Position numbers and translations under genes: made by a program
In this document: one piece after another, positions 52,119 to 63,848 of the stretch
How positions within the stretch are numbered: position 1 is the first letter of the stretch
Layout: each line of letters starts with the position of its first letter
Assembly (NCBI GenBank): GCA_025991245.1
Contig: BQMJ01000030.1
Span: 62,001-126,000 of the forward strand
DNA from: Galdieria partita
Taxonomy: Eukaryota; Rhodophyta; Bangiophyceae; Galdieriales; Galdieriaceae
Length of the DNA stretch: 64,000 nucleotides
Direction of reading: 5' to 3'
Notes under the pieces: generated by a model
Databases searched by the model: none
What the model saw: only the letters and a program-made list of their open reading frames with translations
Told to the model about the DNA's origin: nothing

Positions 52119-52949
52119 TCATTCACTAGTCACCAGCTTTGGCGCCATGAACTGCTTTCCATTTTTGAAATTCATTTTTTCAGAAAGCAATTTCGAAGGT
52201 GCGTTCTTGTCGCAATTCAATCAGTTTGATTTCTTATGAAATGGGTAGTTTCTCATTGAAAACTGAGAAAGTTAGCAAGTTGCCTTCGCAGCTTGTGAAA
52301 ATAAGTAATCGTCAGAAAATGTCACTTTAGAAAACTTTAAAGTTACTCTACAGAGGAAATTGTTGATGATTTTCATTTCATTCCTTTTTATTATGCTAAT
52401 TTCATTCTCTCATATTTTAGAGAGACAATTAGTTTATAATCTGCAACTTGCTTGTTGGATCAAATATAAAGGATAATGACATAATACAGCTTAGATATTG
52501 AAATGCATACATGTGCTCTTTATAGAAGTCAAAAGGCAGCCAAGTCTTAAGATTCATATGATTGGCAGTTACCAGATTAAGAAAGCAGACATACCTCTAA
52601 TGATCAGAGTTTCATCTCTACTGGTCAAGTCTAGTTGCAATCTGCGGTAGAATGTTTGAAATAGACTGATAAATTCTATCCAAACTACCAAGTGTCATTC
52701 CATTTTTCAGTACAGACCAACCAAATTGCTTCGATATGCGAAATGTAGTCGTTTTCGATATCCGAGTGTTCTAGAATTGACAAACATTCATTATAGCCTT
52801 TGCTTGAAACCATTTTCGCCATTCCGATGTTTCAGTTAACCTTCCCTATAAACATGCTTCTGCTTTGTGTAAAGTATGATTTCAAATTCAAGGACTCCAC
52901 ACACTGCTGCTCGAAACAAATGCCAAAGGGATTCTTTGATGATTGAGAA
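52119..52949. other. Divergent intergenic region, FANCD2 / one-TM protein gene
   Basis: About 830 bases, AT-rich. Only short random frames are seen, and no RNA gene or repeat. It presumably includes both promoters. Confidence 0.35.
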
Positions 52950-53711
52950 ATGTTGCCAACGTTGTTGAGCACCAGAGCTCGAGCATCGGAGGCGTCTTAC
53001 TTCCGAAAGGGAGAGCAACTGGGAACTCAGGAGTTGAGGAAAAGAATCAGCAAACAAGAACTCGATAAATTGCGAGAAGAAAACAAACATTTAGAGGAAA
53101 GAATAAGGAGTGGAGAGTTTGAAGGTCTCCCTGAGATCCTACAGAACCTTTGGGTACCGTCTTGGAAGCCCGATTCTACTGTTCATACTGCACAAAGACC
53201 CTTACAAGTTCCTATAAAGGTTGATGGCAAGTTTTCAGTGAAGAAGGAACGCGTGTTGCCTACGAACGATTTGACCAGTTCAGCTAAACTAGCAGCAGAC
53301 TCATATTATGATCTTACTAGAGGGAGATACGAGTATCTCAAAAAATGGAAAGATTCTGAAACTCTAGGACAGAGTGAGACAGTGCTTTCGTTGTCCCAGA
53401 AACTACGTGTGGAAGCTCTGGGAATAGGTTTCCGTGCACTTTTCATATCAACAATTTGTACTGCAGCTCTTGGTTGTACAATATTCCTTTATTTACGTCC
53501 AGAAGAAAGAAGAGATAAACTTCGTGAGAGTACGCAACGGTTTTCCGAAAATTTAAAGAATTGGCTAAGGACACCTCTGTCGTTTATATCCACCAGTGCT
53601 TCCAGTATGCTCAAGGGTGTTACAGAAGACAGTTTTATGAAAAGAATTGTAGATTCTGTATTGGACGTCGATGACAGTGCGACTTCCAAGTATAAAAGAA
53701 ATAATAAATAG
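52950..53711 (+). CDS. One-TM protein, unrecognised
   Basis: A single exon of 253 residues. The start is the first ATG. The N-terminal half is charged and helical (RKRISKQELDKLREENKHLEER has coiled-coil character). One membrane helix lies near residue 165 (LFISTICTAALGCTIFLYL). After it comes an amphipathic basic tail. No domain is recognised; a mitochondrial or ER membrane role is possible. The stop is 61 nt before the CAX ATG on the same strand. Confidence 0.6.
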   Translation: MLPTLLSTRARASEASYFRKGEQLGTQELRKRISKQELDKLREENKHLEERIRSGEFEGLPEILQNLWVPSWKPDSTVHTAQRPLQVPIKVDGKFSVKKERVLPTNDLTSSAKLAADSYYDLTRGRYEYLKKWKDSETLGQSETVLSLSQKLRVEALGIGFRALFISTICTAALGCTIFLYLRPEERRDKLRESTQRFSENLKNWLRTPLSFISTSASSMLKGVTEDSFMKRIVDSVLDVDDSATSKYKRNNK

Positions 53712-53772
53712 CATATTTGGCAATCGGGAAAACTTTTTGGAATCATTTGATGTCTGCCTGCATAGGATTTTG

Positions 53773-55002
53773 ATGAATTTAGATGATCAAGTGCCTTTGT
53801 TGAAGACAACTTCCACAAAGTATTCGAGTAGGAAATCGTTTGTACGAAATCAAAGTTTCTTTGTTTTTCGTGGTAGTTTTAATAGTTTATGGACAACCTA
53901 TTTCTCGTGGACTTTGGTACTGATGCCCTCCGTACCACTGGGATTGGTTCTAGGTTGGATGGGTTACAGTGAAACCTGGACTTTTCTTGTCAATTTTTTG
54001 GCGATAATTCCTTTATCCACCTTATTGGGGAATTCTACAGAAGTTATTTCTTCCTACACAAACGACGTAATTGGCGGATTGTTGAATGCTACTTTTGGTA
54101 ACGCGGTTGAAGTGATTTTGGGTATCAGTGCACTACGGTTTGGTCTGATAGATGTCGTAAAGTCGACACTACTAGGATCCGTCTTATCAAACTTATTATT
54201 TGTTTTAGGCTGGAGTTTCTTGTTGGGAGGTTTGTTTCATACAGTGCAACCTATTAATCCAGCTATTTCAGACTCCAATATTAGTGTTCTAGCGGTTGCT
54301 TTATTTGGATTTACTATTCCAGCAGTTTTCTCAGCCACAGAGACGGAACTCTCTAAAGTCAATGTGCAGACACTGTCCTTACTAACAGCTATTTTCATGT
54401 TTCTATTATATCTCTTGTTTCTAGTCTTCGAGTTGATCACTCACGCGCACCTGTATGATAGTCGTAAGATGCTTCGTTCCTCATCCCAGCGTTCTTTGGT
54501 CAGGAATGCTTCTCTAACTGAGCCGATGGATAACACTTTACCAGAATCTTTGTGGCTTGCCATAGGAATTCAACTTGGTACGGTTATATTGACGAGTTAT
54601 TGTTCGGAATATTTGGTTCATTCGATACAAGGCTTTTCCAAGAGAACAAAACTTTCAAGCAGCTTTGTAGCATTTGTCTTACTTCCCATTGTTGGTAATG
54701 CTGCTGAACATTTAGCTGCCTGTACGTTTGCTATCAAAGGGAACATTGATTTGAGTATTTCCATTGCTTGCGGGAGCAGTGTTCAAGTGGCTCTTTTTGT
54801 TGCACCATTATTGGTTATAACTTCATGGTTTATGACTGGACCTTTGCTTACTCTTGATTTTCACCTTTTCGAAACGGTGATGCTAGGAATTGCTGTAGCT
54901 GTAACTAGTCTTGCTTTGAGGGATAATAGTAGTAACTGGCTGGAAGGTGCGGAGTTGCTCATTTCATATGCCATCATATCCACTGCTTTTTTTCTCAAAT
55001 AA
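53773..55002 (+). CDS. Ca2+(cation)/H+ antiporter, CAX family
   Basis: A single exon of 409 residues with about eleven hydrophobic helices. The two inverted alpha-repeats are clear: LLGNSTEVISSYTNDVIGG and LNATFGNAVEVILGISAL in the first half, and IVGNAAEHLAACTFAIKGN with IACGSSVQVALFVAP in the second. These bind and move Ca2+ in exchange for protons across the vacuolar membrane. An acidic linker is short. The open frame extends ~34 codons upstream, but it overlaps the preceding gene and has no ATG. It is a typical CAX length. Confidence 0.92.
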   Translation: MNLDDQVPLLKTTSTKYSSRKSFVRNQSFFVFRGSFNSLWTTYFSWTLVLMPSVPLGLVLGWMGYSETWTFLVNFLAIIPLSTLLGNSTEVISSYTNDVIGGLLNATFGNAVEVILGISALRFGLIDVVKSTLLGSVLSNLLFVLGWSFLLGGLFHTVQPINPAISDSNISVLAVALFGFTIPAVFSATETELSKVNVQTLSLLTAIFMFLLYLLFLVFELITHAHLYDSRKMLRSSSQRSLVRNASLTEPMDNTLPESLWLAIGIQLGTVILTSYCSEYLVHSIQGFSKRTKLSSSFVAFVLLPIVGNAAEHLAACTFAIKGNIDLSISIACGSSVQVALFVAPLLVITSWFMTGPLLTLDFHLFETVMLGIAVAVTSLALRDNSSNWLEGAELLISYAIISTAFFLK

Positions 55003-55283
55003 TAAGTTTCAGTTGGGAATGTTTACATAAGAATAAAATGGTATATATGCAAATGAAAATAAGTTATCGCTCTTTCATAGAGTGAGAGAGGAAGAGAGAG
55101 AGATAGGGAAGGGGGGACATTGGGCGGGCTCCATTTTCTTAGGAGAATGAAACGGAATGACACCCCTTCATTCCCCATTTTTTTCCTGTTTGGGTGAAAC
55201 GGGACGCGAGTGAAAAGCGTTTTTTTCGTCTGGCCTTGGACCCCACATAATAAGCATTATAGCACCTTATTGATATTGCCCCT

Positions 55284-55513
55284 ATGGATAAAATAGAAGA
55301 ACTCAAGTCACTCATCAATACGGTGGAAGAAGATTGTGACAAATTTTTTGAAAAAGGTTTGTACACAAGTCCATTCATAGTACATTGTAGCTAAGAAACA
55401 AGTTAGGAAACAAAGCAGCTGGGGTTAGAGCGAGAAAGACACTTCAAGAAATCAAAAAACTTGCTCAAGAACTACGCGTAGAGATACAGGCGTCGAAGCA
55501 AACCGAAAAGTGA
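55284..55513 (+). CDS. Hc1-type histone H1-like protein, 59 residues
   Basis: Two exons (55284-55356, 55407-55513; phase 1, donor GTTTGT, acceptor GTTAG), 180 nt. The protein reads MDKIEELKSLINTVEEDCDK, FFEK, then across the splice GNKAAGVRARKTLQEIKKLA, QELRVEIQ. It is a short helical, Lys/Arg-rich sequence. The text FEKGNKAAGxRxRKxLQxIK is the hallmark of bacterial histone H1-like (Hc1) proteins of chlamydiae and Bacteroidota. The intron shows it is a nuclear gene. Nuclear versus organellar location is not visible. It has no long ORF, so it would be missed by ORF calling. Confidence 0.75.
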
Positions 55514-55974
55514 TACGTTCAACGCAATTGTCCAAGATAAGAACCTTTACTGTCATGTGAAATACTTGGTTTCTAAAAATAAACAACTTGTTTGTAAAGA
55601 AAGAGGGTCAAGTTTGTGATTATTTGTTCAAGAAAAGGAATGATAACACTGTAATAACCAAGAACGTAATACAACCATCTTAAAAAGTTGACTTTCGGAG
55701 ACAACACGATCATCTTCTATGCTCCACCCAAACACAACATCCATCACCCAACCAACCAAATATCATTTCTTACTCTCTTTGCACAAACACGCACATCTCC
55801 TCTTCCATGCATTTCATACGAACAACTCGAATATTAAGCAGCGGGAATGAAGGATATGGCTTGTATAAGCCACATTATTTTAAATATTTTCAAGGTTGAC
55901 GGCATGAGACAATATCCTCATCTCTATCATTCGTGAAAATAGGTTGGATTCCCAACTTGCATTTGTAAAATAAT
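55514..55974. other. Intergenic region between Hc1-like gene and 74-residue gene
   Basis: About 460 bases, with no open frame above ~50 codons and no RNA gene. It contains a short pyrimidine-rich patch around 55720-55800 and nothing else that I can name. Confidence 0.3.
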
Positions 55975-56291
55975 ATGTCAACTTTGCGACAACGAGCGTC
56001 AAGGGAACCCAATTGGAAAATAGAAGAACTTGTTCACTATTGTGACTACGGTAAGGTCAGTGGTTACTTATTATTCCTTACTAAATAGAATAGAGGATGA
56101 GCAGAAGCCACCGGAGCCTAAGCTATTGAGTGTTGCAGAATCACTTTGTCCTTCACTATCTTTCAAGGAACAATTGGCCATAAGTAAGGACCTGTTCACA
56201 GTATTTTATATTTCGAACTCAACAAATCATAGCCATTTTAATAGAGGAGTGTTTGAAGGAACAGCTCAAGAACTTTGAGAGGAGTCAATAG
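55975..56291 (+). CDS. Small conserved-looking protein, 74 residues, unrecognised
   Basis: Three small exons (55975-56050, 56094-56183, 56233-56291), 225 nt. All introns are phase 1 with GTAAGG donors. The protein runs MSTLRQRASREPNWKIEELV, HYCDYEDEQKPPEPKLLSV, AESLCPSLSFKEQLAITILI and EECLKEQLKNFERSQ. It is acidic in the middle and helical at the end. The regular splice sites and an uninterrupted 74-codon reading support a real gene. Size and helices would suit a small subunit of a transcription or sorting complex; I cannot name it. Confidence 0.55.
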
Positions 56292-56733
56292 TTCTTCCAA
56301 TAAACACTTATAGACAGCAACTCATAGGTTTCAAAAGGAGGAGTTGTTTGTTAGTTTTCTAACTGTATTATGCCTTTAGAAATAACAACTTCTGTGTTAT
56401 AGAGTAGCATATGTGTTCTTGTTCTTAGCACAAGATTGCTTAATAAACTTCCAACTCAAGAGCCATTCTATTTGTTATGCATGAGTGATGAAAAGTGACA
56501 GCCGTTAAGAATGTGCCTTGCTTCTTATCGGTTGTTACAAAGTAGATAGGTTGCAGGAAAGTTATCAACATCCCATTTCCAGTGAAGGGACCACGACAAA
56601 CAAACATGAATAAGTGCAAGATGAATAGTAGCAACATATAATTATTTGACGAGTAGAAAACTCAAAAGAGTAGCAGTTGGCATGAACAAATGTATTGTAA
56701 AAAGATTACTATTTCTATCATCGATATCGTGAA
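56292..56733. other. Convergent intergenic region
   Basis: About 440 bases between the 74-residue gene and the CorA-type gene, both ending here. It has no gene or repeat that I can support. Confidence 0.3.
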
Positions 56734-58157
56734 TCAACTTCCTATCCAACCCCTTTTACGAAATATAAATATTTCAAGTCCCACAATGAATAATGCCATC
56801 AACCTATTTTGTCCAAAATATTGAGTGACATAGAAATAGGAACAGAGAATCTTATCATACCAAAACACTGTATAACCATGTCCGTAGTGTAACTCGGGAA
56901 TACGAGGAAAATTCATTCCATAAACACCAGCCATAAATGTTAACGGAATAAATATCGTGCTGATAATAGTCAAAGTTTTCATAACTGCAGATAAGTAGAA
57001 AGTAAGAATATCACAAAAATAATCGATATCTACTTACTTTCTTGCATATTATAACTAACACCACTAAGATAGATATCTACTAAACCAAGTGCGCTATCAC
57101 GATAGACTTCTAGAATATCTATAATCTGAATAACGTGGTCCAAGCAGTCCTGCAGATATCTAATAAAGTATGAACATGAAGCCAAATGGATCATCCTAAC
57201 CCTTCTTACGGTTTCATATCGCTGTGAATTTCAGGAAGTACAAGAAACTTTTTCAACACTTCTCTCAATGGCCAGGTGCTTCTTCTCAAAATGAATATGT
57301 CCCGTTTCAACAGGTTTATCTCCTAAGGGTAATTCATAAGAAATGATACGCTATGTTATGAATTGTTCCTACTCTTATCAAGTATGATCTATTCTCCATC
57401 ATCAACATGCCTTTTTGTAGTCAACAAGTGCACTCATAAATAACATTCAAAAACTTACTCTCAATTTCTTCAATTTTCTCACCATAATGCTCCAAAACAG
57501 GGAAAAAGTTATCAGTCAACTTATCAACGAGCAAATACAATACCAAAGAAAGGTTCTTGCTAAAATTATCCCCATTCGATGCCAGTTTTTCTCTAACATC
57601 AGATATCCAAGCTGTAGAAGTGGTATTCTTTTCTTGTCTTTCAAAAGTGAGAATTGTACTATCCTTTTCCACCAAAAGAATATTGAGTTCCTCTAAAAGT
57701 AATTGGTACTCATTCTCAGTGGATACAATACTTGGACTATGTGTCACTACAAACAGCATCTCTCCATACCTATTTTGCAGTCAGATAAGATTTGGGTTCA
57801 CTCAGATTGACATACTTGTCAACCTTTGGTCTCGTTGAAGAACAACGAATGTCTTCTACTGCCAAAGGATGAAGATTAAATTCCTTCGATAGCTGCTCAA
57901 GTATGTCTATCGAAGAATCCTCGGAACTAACCAAATCGGATAAAATGGTGTGAATCCAACGCAATCCTTCCTGTTTTGAGATATGTCTTTGAAATACTTC
58001 TGATACGCTAGAAGGATATGTCACTTTAAAAAAGGTTTCTCCAAACTCGCAAATAGTTATGCTGAAAATGAAAATAGGACATACAATTAGAATACAAATC
58101 AGACTCTATCTATATACGCACATACCTAAAGGGATTTTGAAGCACCTCGGATGTCAT
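56734..58157 (-). CDS. CorA-type magnesium transporter
   Basis: A multi-exon gene. Clear exons: 58157-58126, 58061-57816, a third starting at 57769, later ones carrying EVLKKFLVLPEIHSDM and YRDSALGLVDIYLSGVSYNM, and a last exon 56803-56734. The protein reads LEQLSKEFNLHPLAVEDI, STRPKVDKYGEMLFVV, then TIISTIFIPLTFMAGVYGMNFP, with the GMN motif of the selectivity filter. A second membrane helix (LMALFIVGLEIFIF) and the basic KRGW tail follow. The junction between exon 3 and the EINLLKRD exon (57421-57340) is unresolved. It should import Mg2+ (or Ni2+/Co2+) at a plasma or organellar membrane. Confidence 0.88.
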
Positions 58158-58715
58158 TTTTTAAACCAAAGTCCAATACTCTTGTCAAAACTTTCAAAAA
58201 GAGCAACTTTAAAAACACAGAAACAAGCAGTATGGCTCGTACTGCGAAGGGTAGCTCAAACCTGGGGGGAGCTCCTAGTAGTGAAAATTCTCAGGTCTCT
58301 AAACGCCAACAAAGTTGAAAAAGCTAATATATTATTACTTGTCGGTAGTCGTTTCTTGGGAGCGACGCTAAATAAATACAATAGCCTCGACTTCCACCCA
58401 CTGCTGATTCTCTCCTCCCTTTCTATGTCATGCAATCAGCAGATTGTTGGGAGTACTGCTTGAGAAATCTTTTATCTTGAAAGAACACAAAGGAGTTGTG
58501 ATTGTTTTGTGACAATGCGTCAACACTAAAATTGTGGAATATTCCACTTCAAGCTATCAAGAATGTCATCCAATCATATCGTTTCTATTAATAGAAAGGA
58601 GACTAGATATGTCCCAAATTTGTCATAATCTCTTTATGTGAGGAGCTTCAAAAATGGCTTTGAAAGTGTTTCAATATAAAAATACTAAAGTCTTTGATCT
58701 TCTCTAAAATGGGAA
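58158..58715. other. Divergent intergenic region, CorA / H+-PPase
   Basis: About 560 bases. A plus-strand open frame (58059-58463) runs through the CorA first exon and intron and shows no protein feature. A TATA-like AATATAAAAATAC lies about 45 nt before the H+-PPase ATG. No RNA gene is seen. Confidence 0.35.
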
Positions 58716-61291
58716 ATGGCTACTGCTCAAGAACATCATAAGAGAAGATCCGAGTTGTGGGAATTCTTCTTGGGAGGGAAATCGGAATTGCGAGTCATCC
58801 GAATTGGTGAGCAGTTTTGTTTGAATATGGCTATCTGGTTGACCAAGAAGCTCTTTATTCTCCCACTATTTCTTTCTTCCTTTTGTTTATTATATTTCCC
58901 TAGAAAAATAGGATTGACTCTCTTCTCTACTTCGCTTGTGGCCTTTTTTAGTCTTTGGACCTCGTACCTCTTTGCTAAGCAAGTATTGACGTTCGAAGAA
59001 GGTTCGGAGTTAGCTAGGAAGATTGCAGAAGCAATTAAAGAAGGATCAGCAGGCTTCTTAAGAGTGCAGTTGAAGACTATAACAAGATTTTCCTTTATAT
59101 GTGCCTTGTTGATATTTTTTGCGTATTTTGCAAGGAATTCTCCTCGAGATTCCTCGTTGACTAATTTTCAAGTAGCCTCGGTTACCTTTTTTTGCTTTTT
59201 GACTGGAGCAGCTTGCTCCGCTGCTGTAGGATATTTGGGAATGTGTATGAGTGTTCGAGCAAATAGCAGAGTGGCTTTTTGTGCTGGGAAAAGTTACGAA
59301 CTAGGACTCACCATCTGTTTACGAAGTGGAGCTGTAACTGCCTTATTGGTCGTAGCTTTTTGTCTTTTGGGAATCATATTTTTATATTCTATCTTGTACT
59401 TGATTCTTCCAATCTCATATGAACGTGTTCCATTCTTGTTAGTTGGTTATGGATTTGGTGCTTCATTTGTCGCTTTGTTTGCGCAACTCGGAGGTGGTAT
59501 TTATACGAAAGCTGCTGATGTGGGTGCAGATATTATTGGCAAAATTGAAAAGGATATTCCAGAAGACGATCCCAGAAATCCTGCAACTATTGCAGATTTA
59601 GTTGGTGATAATGTTGGAGACTGTGCAGTAAGTTTCCAAGAACCTTATTTGAACACTATTTATTTCTGGTTAGGGACGTGGTAGTGATCTATTTGAAAGT
59701 ATTGCTGCAGAAATCATATCTGCCATGATATTGGGCGGTGTATTGGCACAACGGACGAATATTGAGTCAGGAATGGGTTTCATTTTGTTTCCTTTAGGTT
59801 TGCATGCCTCAGATCTTATTGTGAGTACCATTGGGATATTATCCATCCAAACACGAAAAAGTTCAAGCTTTCCAGATGTGGAAGCTCACCCGAATAAATT
59901 AGCCGTTGGAGAGCATGAGAGTCCCTTTTCTACGTTATTCAGAGGATACAAGATAAGCCTCATATTGGCTGGAGTTTCTATCATCATTCTTTCTCGTTTG
60001 TTTTTATATACTTCAGATGCACCTGATGCTTGGTGGCATTTTGCTCTTTGTGGGATTATTGGGCTATTATGCTCCGTAGCATTCATCAAAATTACTCAAT
60101 ATTATACAGATAGCGAGTATGAACCTGTCAAACTTATCGCTGAATCCAGTACAAGTGGACATGGAACTAACGTTATTGTTGGTCTTTCAATCGGAATGAT
60201 TTCGGTTGGACTATTTTGTATTGTCATTTGTATTGCTCTTGTGCTTACATATCGTTTGGGTCAGGTAAGGAAGATTCATACTCTCAAATATCTGTTAGAA
60301 ATATTTTTTTAGGATTCAGGCTTGTATGATCGAGTTTCGAACGGACCCACAGGAGGTCTATTTGGAACCGCCATTGCTACTATGGGAATGTTAAGTACCG
60401 CAGTCTACATTCTTGCTATGGATATGTTTGGACCTATTGCAGACAATGCAGGTGGTATTGTTGAAATGGCTGGCATGAAAGGAACTTGTCGAGAGGTGAC
60501 TGACCAGTTAGATTCTGTTGGAAATACTACAAAGGCAATAACAAAGGTAGGCTCCTTGTTGGACTTTTAGTCATGGAATGTTGTTCATTCCATATGAATA
60601 GGGATATGCCATTGGCTCAGCTGCATTGGCCTCCTTTTTACTGTTCTCGGCATTTCTTGATGAAATTCGAGACTATACTGGACGAATCTTTGAGACAATT
60701 GACTTGTCCATTCCTGAAGTTTTTGTCTCAGGTTTTTTTGGCTCAATCGTAGTTTATGTATTCTCGGGTTATACGATGAAAGCAGTTGGCATTGCGGCAC
60801 AAGCTGTTGTTGCTGAGGTGAGAAGGCAAGTAAGTAGTTGTCCCAAAATTCTTTCAGGTGAGGAGGCACCGGACTATCAAGCTTGTGTTGCAATAGTTAC
60901 AAAGGAGGCTTTAAGGCAAATGATTGCTCCTGGAGCTATTGCTGTTTTCTCTCCCATTGTGGTTGGTTTTACATTTCGCTTTCTGTATCCTTATGATGTT
61001 GATCCATTGCTTCCTTCGAAATGTGTCGCTTCGTTCCTTATGTTTGCTACCTCATCTGGAGTTCTTATGTCTTTATTTCTTAGTATTGGTGGAGGTGCTT
61101 TTGATAATGCTAAAAAATATATAGAAACGGGTGTATTGGGTGGAAAAGGTTCGGATACACATAAAGCAGCTGTTACTGGTGATACTGTTGGAGATCCTAT
61201 GAAAGATACTGCAGGACCCTCATTGCATATATTTATCAAACTGATCGCAACCGTGTCTTTAGTATTGGGACCAACGTTTGTTCGTAATTGA
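58716..61291 (+). CDS. Membrane H+-translocating pyrophosphatase, K+-independent (type II)
   Basis: Four exons (58716-59627, 59674-60264, 60313-60546, 60602-61291) give 808 residues with about sixteen helices. The enzyme couples PPi hydrolysis to proton pumping. Catalytic text: [54 protein letters not shown], and [19 protein letters not shown]-like [19 protein letters not shown]. The K+-dependence site reads [11 protein letters not shown], with Lys where K+-dependent enzymes carry Ala. This is the AVP2-like class, usually Golgi or acidocalcisome in plants and protists. Start [12 protein letters not shown] is the first sensible ATG; an earlier one is out of frame. Confidence 0.95.
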
Positions 61292-61689
61292 GAGATATTT
61301 AGTGTATTTAGGCAGTTTGATGGATAGACTTGCCCTGTGAATTGAAATGATTCGGCAGATATGAAGCCGACAACATATTGCATCTTGTGTCATGATTTCT
61401 GAAGATGGTTGGATAATATATACATCTGTTGTTCGTGTTTTGCAAGTTTTGTCAATTTTTTGTTTTCTTACACAATGTGCTCATATCTTTTCAATACGAA
61501 CAACATTCGATCATCACTTTTGCATTTCAATTTAGAAAAATTTTGCATTTTGAACTTGAAAATTCACAAACTGAGGTTTTCTCAGTGACAGAGTGCACAA
61601 GTAAGGTATACTAAAAAGACACGCCGTGACAACTGTTAGGTCATTCCAATTGACTATCTATTCTCTAGAAACGTGAGGTTTTGGTTGTC
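61292..61689 (+). other. Intergenic region between H+-PPase and LIN9-like gene
   Basis: About 400 bases, AT-rich, with a T-rich stretch near 61436-61470. No open frame above ~60 codons has a protein-like composition, and no RNA gene is seen. Confidence 0.3.
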
Positions 61690-63848
61690 ATGGAACTAGG
61701 TAGAAAGAAAAAGGCAGAACAGTTGGAAAGCTGCAACTCGGAGCCTCCTAGTATGAGAAGTGAGCAAGATTGGAACTCGAATAACGTATATGCCAAGAGA
61801 CCTGATTTATTTACTGACCAAGAGTTATGGAGTGTCTCCCGGTTGTGCACTGCCTTTGAAGTGTGGAGAAGGAAGGACCTTTCCAACAACGAGAAATTGA
61901 AGAGAATCAATGGCGCAAAAATATCACGAAATATGGAAAGAAAGTTGGGAAGTACCATTTCACAGCAGCTTTCCTTTTTTGTAAGTGACGAAGAAGCTCA
62001 GAAATATTCTATCACATGGGAAGACTTGGAAAGACTGTACCTCTTTTGTGGACCTTATTTATCCCTCCCACAAGCTAATATTGCAGGTTTCCTTGACTTG
62101 GTTGCTGGTCAATTTAAGGAGATCAATAAGGATGACGCTAATCAAGGCGTAGATACTTCAAACCCGGAATCAAGTCCTGGAAATAGAATAGAAGCTAGCC
62201 CTTATGGTTGTCAGAAAGGAGAAAATGGAACCAAAGACAATGTACCTATGAAAAGCTCGGATTTCTCCATAGACTTGGAAAAAACCAAATCATCACCACA
62301 ATATAAACGTGCCCGTACTCGTAATCTGGTTGAAAACAATGATAATAGTTCATACAGTCTCTTTCAAAGGATCCCAGAAACCACAAGTTCTAGAAAGGAA
62401 AGCAGTGTTGAACCTACCAAGGTTGGTGTGACATATGGTACTGAAAATTTCCAAGTTCCAGGAACCGCTTCGAGTAGTACTTCAAAGTATGGACACGATG
62501 AGTCCAATAGAAAGCATCTTGCGGCAGATTGGGAAGTAGTTTCTTCCACAGTACATTCTTATCGGTTCAGAGGAAGACCTGCTATTGAAGCACATCCTAA
62601 GAAGATGTCAGTAGAATGTCATTCAAACTACACTACATTGGATACAGGACGTACTGCAAGAAATGTACTGGAACAGGTCTTATCTATGGATACAGGTATT
62701 GTTCGATGGTGTTTCATGGAATTTTTTGATTCCTACGTCGATTGTACTTACCTCAATTTTTCCGAATTTTCGGATGTTCTTGAGAAGGAAATGGGAATAG
62801 ATTCAAATATACTCCTGAGCAACAAAGAGTGGAGCTTCCTTCGAAAGGCGATGTGTGATATTTTTTCATCTGGAACAAAGCCGAGACGATTGTCCAAAAA
62901 TTTTTTGTTGGAAGAAAGACAGCGTCTTTGTGAGTAAGTTATATGCATTCCAATGGATATGCAAAGTTGAAAGATTGACTCGATGATCTAGTTACAGAAA
63001 CCTGGTTCGTCAATATATGTTCGGTTCTCAACAAGTAGAGTTTTATCCATGGGCTCCGTGTCCCTCGAAGCCTCTTACGGTTGGCTCAAAAGTGATTGCC
63101 CGCAACTGGAAGAGAGGAGAAGTTTACTCAGCCTATGTTGTGACATTGAATCCGTCCAGGGAAGAAATTACCGTAAAGTTTGATGAAGCACAATTGGCTT
63201 CTTCATCAGTTAAGGACACCGATGTTATGCTTCCAGATTCGGCAGCTCGACTTTCCAATGAAGATGAGAATACTGCATCTTCAACTTGGTATACTTGTTC
63301 AAAAGACAATCAACTGAACTCGGAATATCTTTTGAAAAAATTGCAAAACTTGCAAGCAGCCGAAGAAGAGTTGAATTCATTTGACACGATTATCCCACAA
63401 GACAGTAAAGCTATTTTGGAAATCTTGAAACGCAAATCTCAGATTGCGTCCTTAAATCTTGAATGCGATGAGCTTTTTTTGCAGACGTTCCCACATATTC
63501 GAGAGTGTCATGTAAGTTTCGTTAAAAGCAATTTGTAAGCCATGCTTCATCGTTGTTTAGGATTTGAAATATTTGAGCCAAATCTCTGACATTTTGTTGA
63601 AAGGAATTACACGAGATGACAAATTTTTTCAGGGAAATGTACATTCTTTGATGGTTTCCCTTATCAACGTTCTCTTGAGTGCTTTCCAAGTGGTAAATTT
63701 CTCTACTGTGGAAAGTTTGGAGGACCATACAAGTCAAATGTTACTCATGTCAAGTGTTCAAAGTTTGGAGAAACTTTTAACTTCCAAAAATAAGCAATCC
63801 TTTGCTATTCTTATGGAGTCTGTGAAACAACTTTTTTCAACGCTTTAG
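61690..63848 (+). CDS. LIN9/ALY-family protein (MuvB/DREAM core subunit)
   Basis: Three exons (61690-62933, 62992-63511, 63561-63848) give 683 residues. LIN9/ALWAYS EARLY proteins are subunits of the DREAM/MuvB complex that represses or activates cell-cycle genes. The DIRP-type region reads NKEWSFLRKAMCDIF then KPRRLSKNFLLEERQRL, and across the first splice DYRNLVRQYMF. It is followed by a Tudor-like block (LTVGSKVIARNWKRGEVYSAY, then ITVKFDEAQL). The N-terminal ~330 residues are Ser/Asn-rich and unassigned. The C-terminus is helical (LEILKRKSQIASLNLECDEL). The first ATG is three codons inside the frame. Confidence 0.75.

Noticed and set aside
58059-58463. 134-codon plus-strand frame in the CorA/H+-PPase spacer
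   Set aside because: It starts antisense in a CorA intron, has no early ATG and no protein-like pattern.
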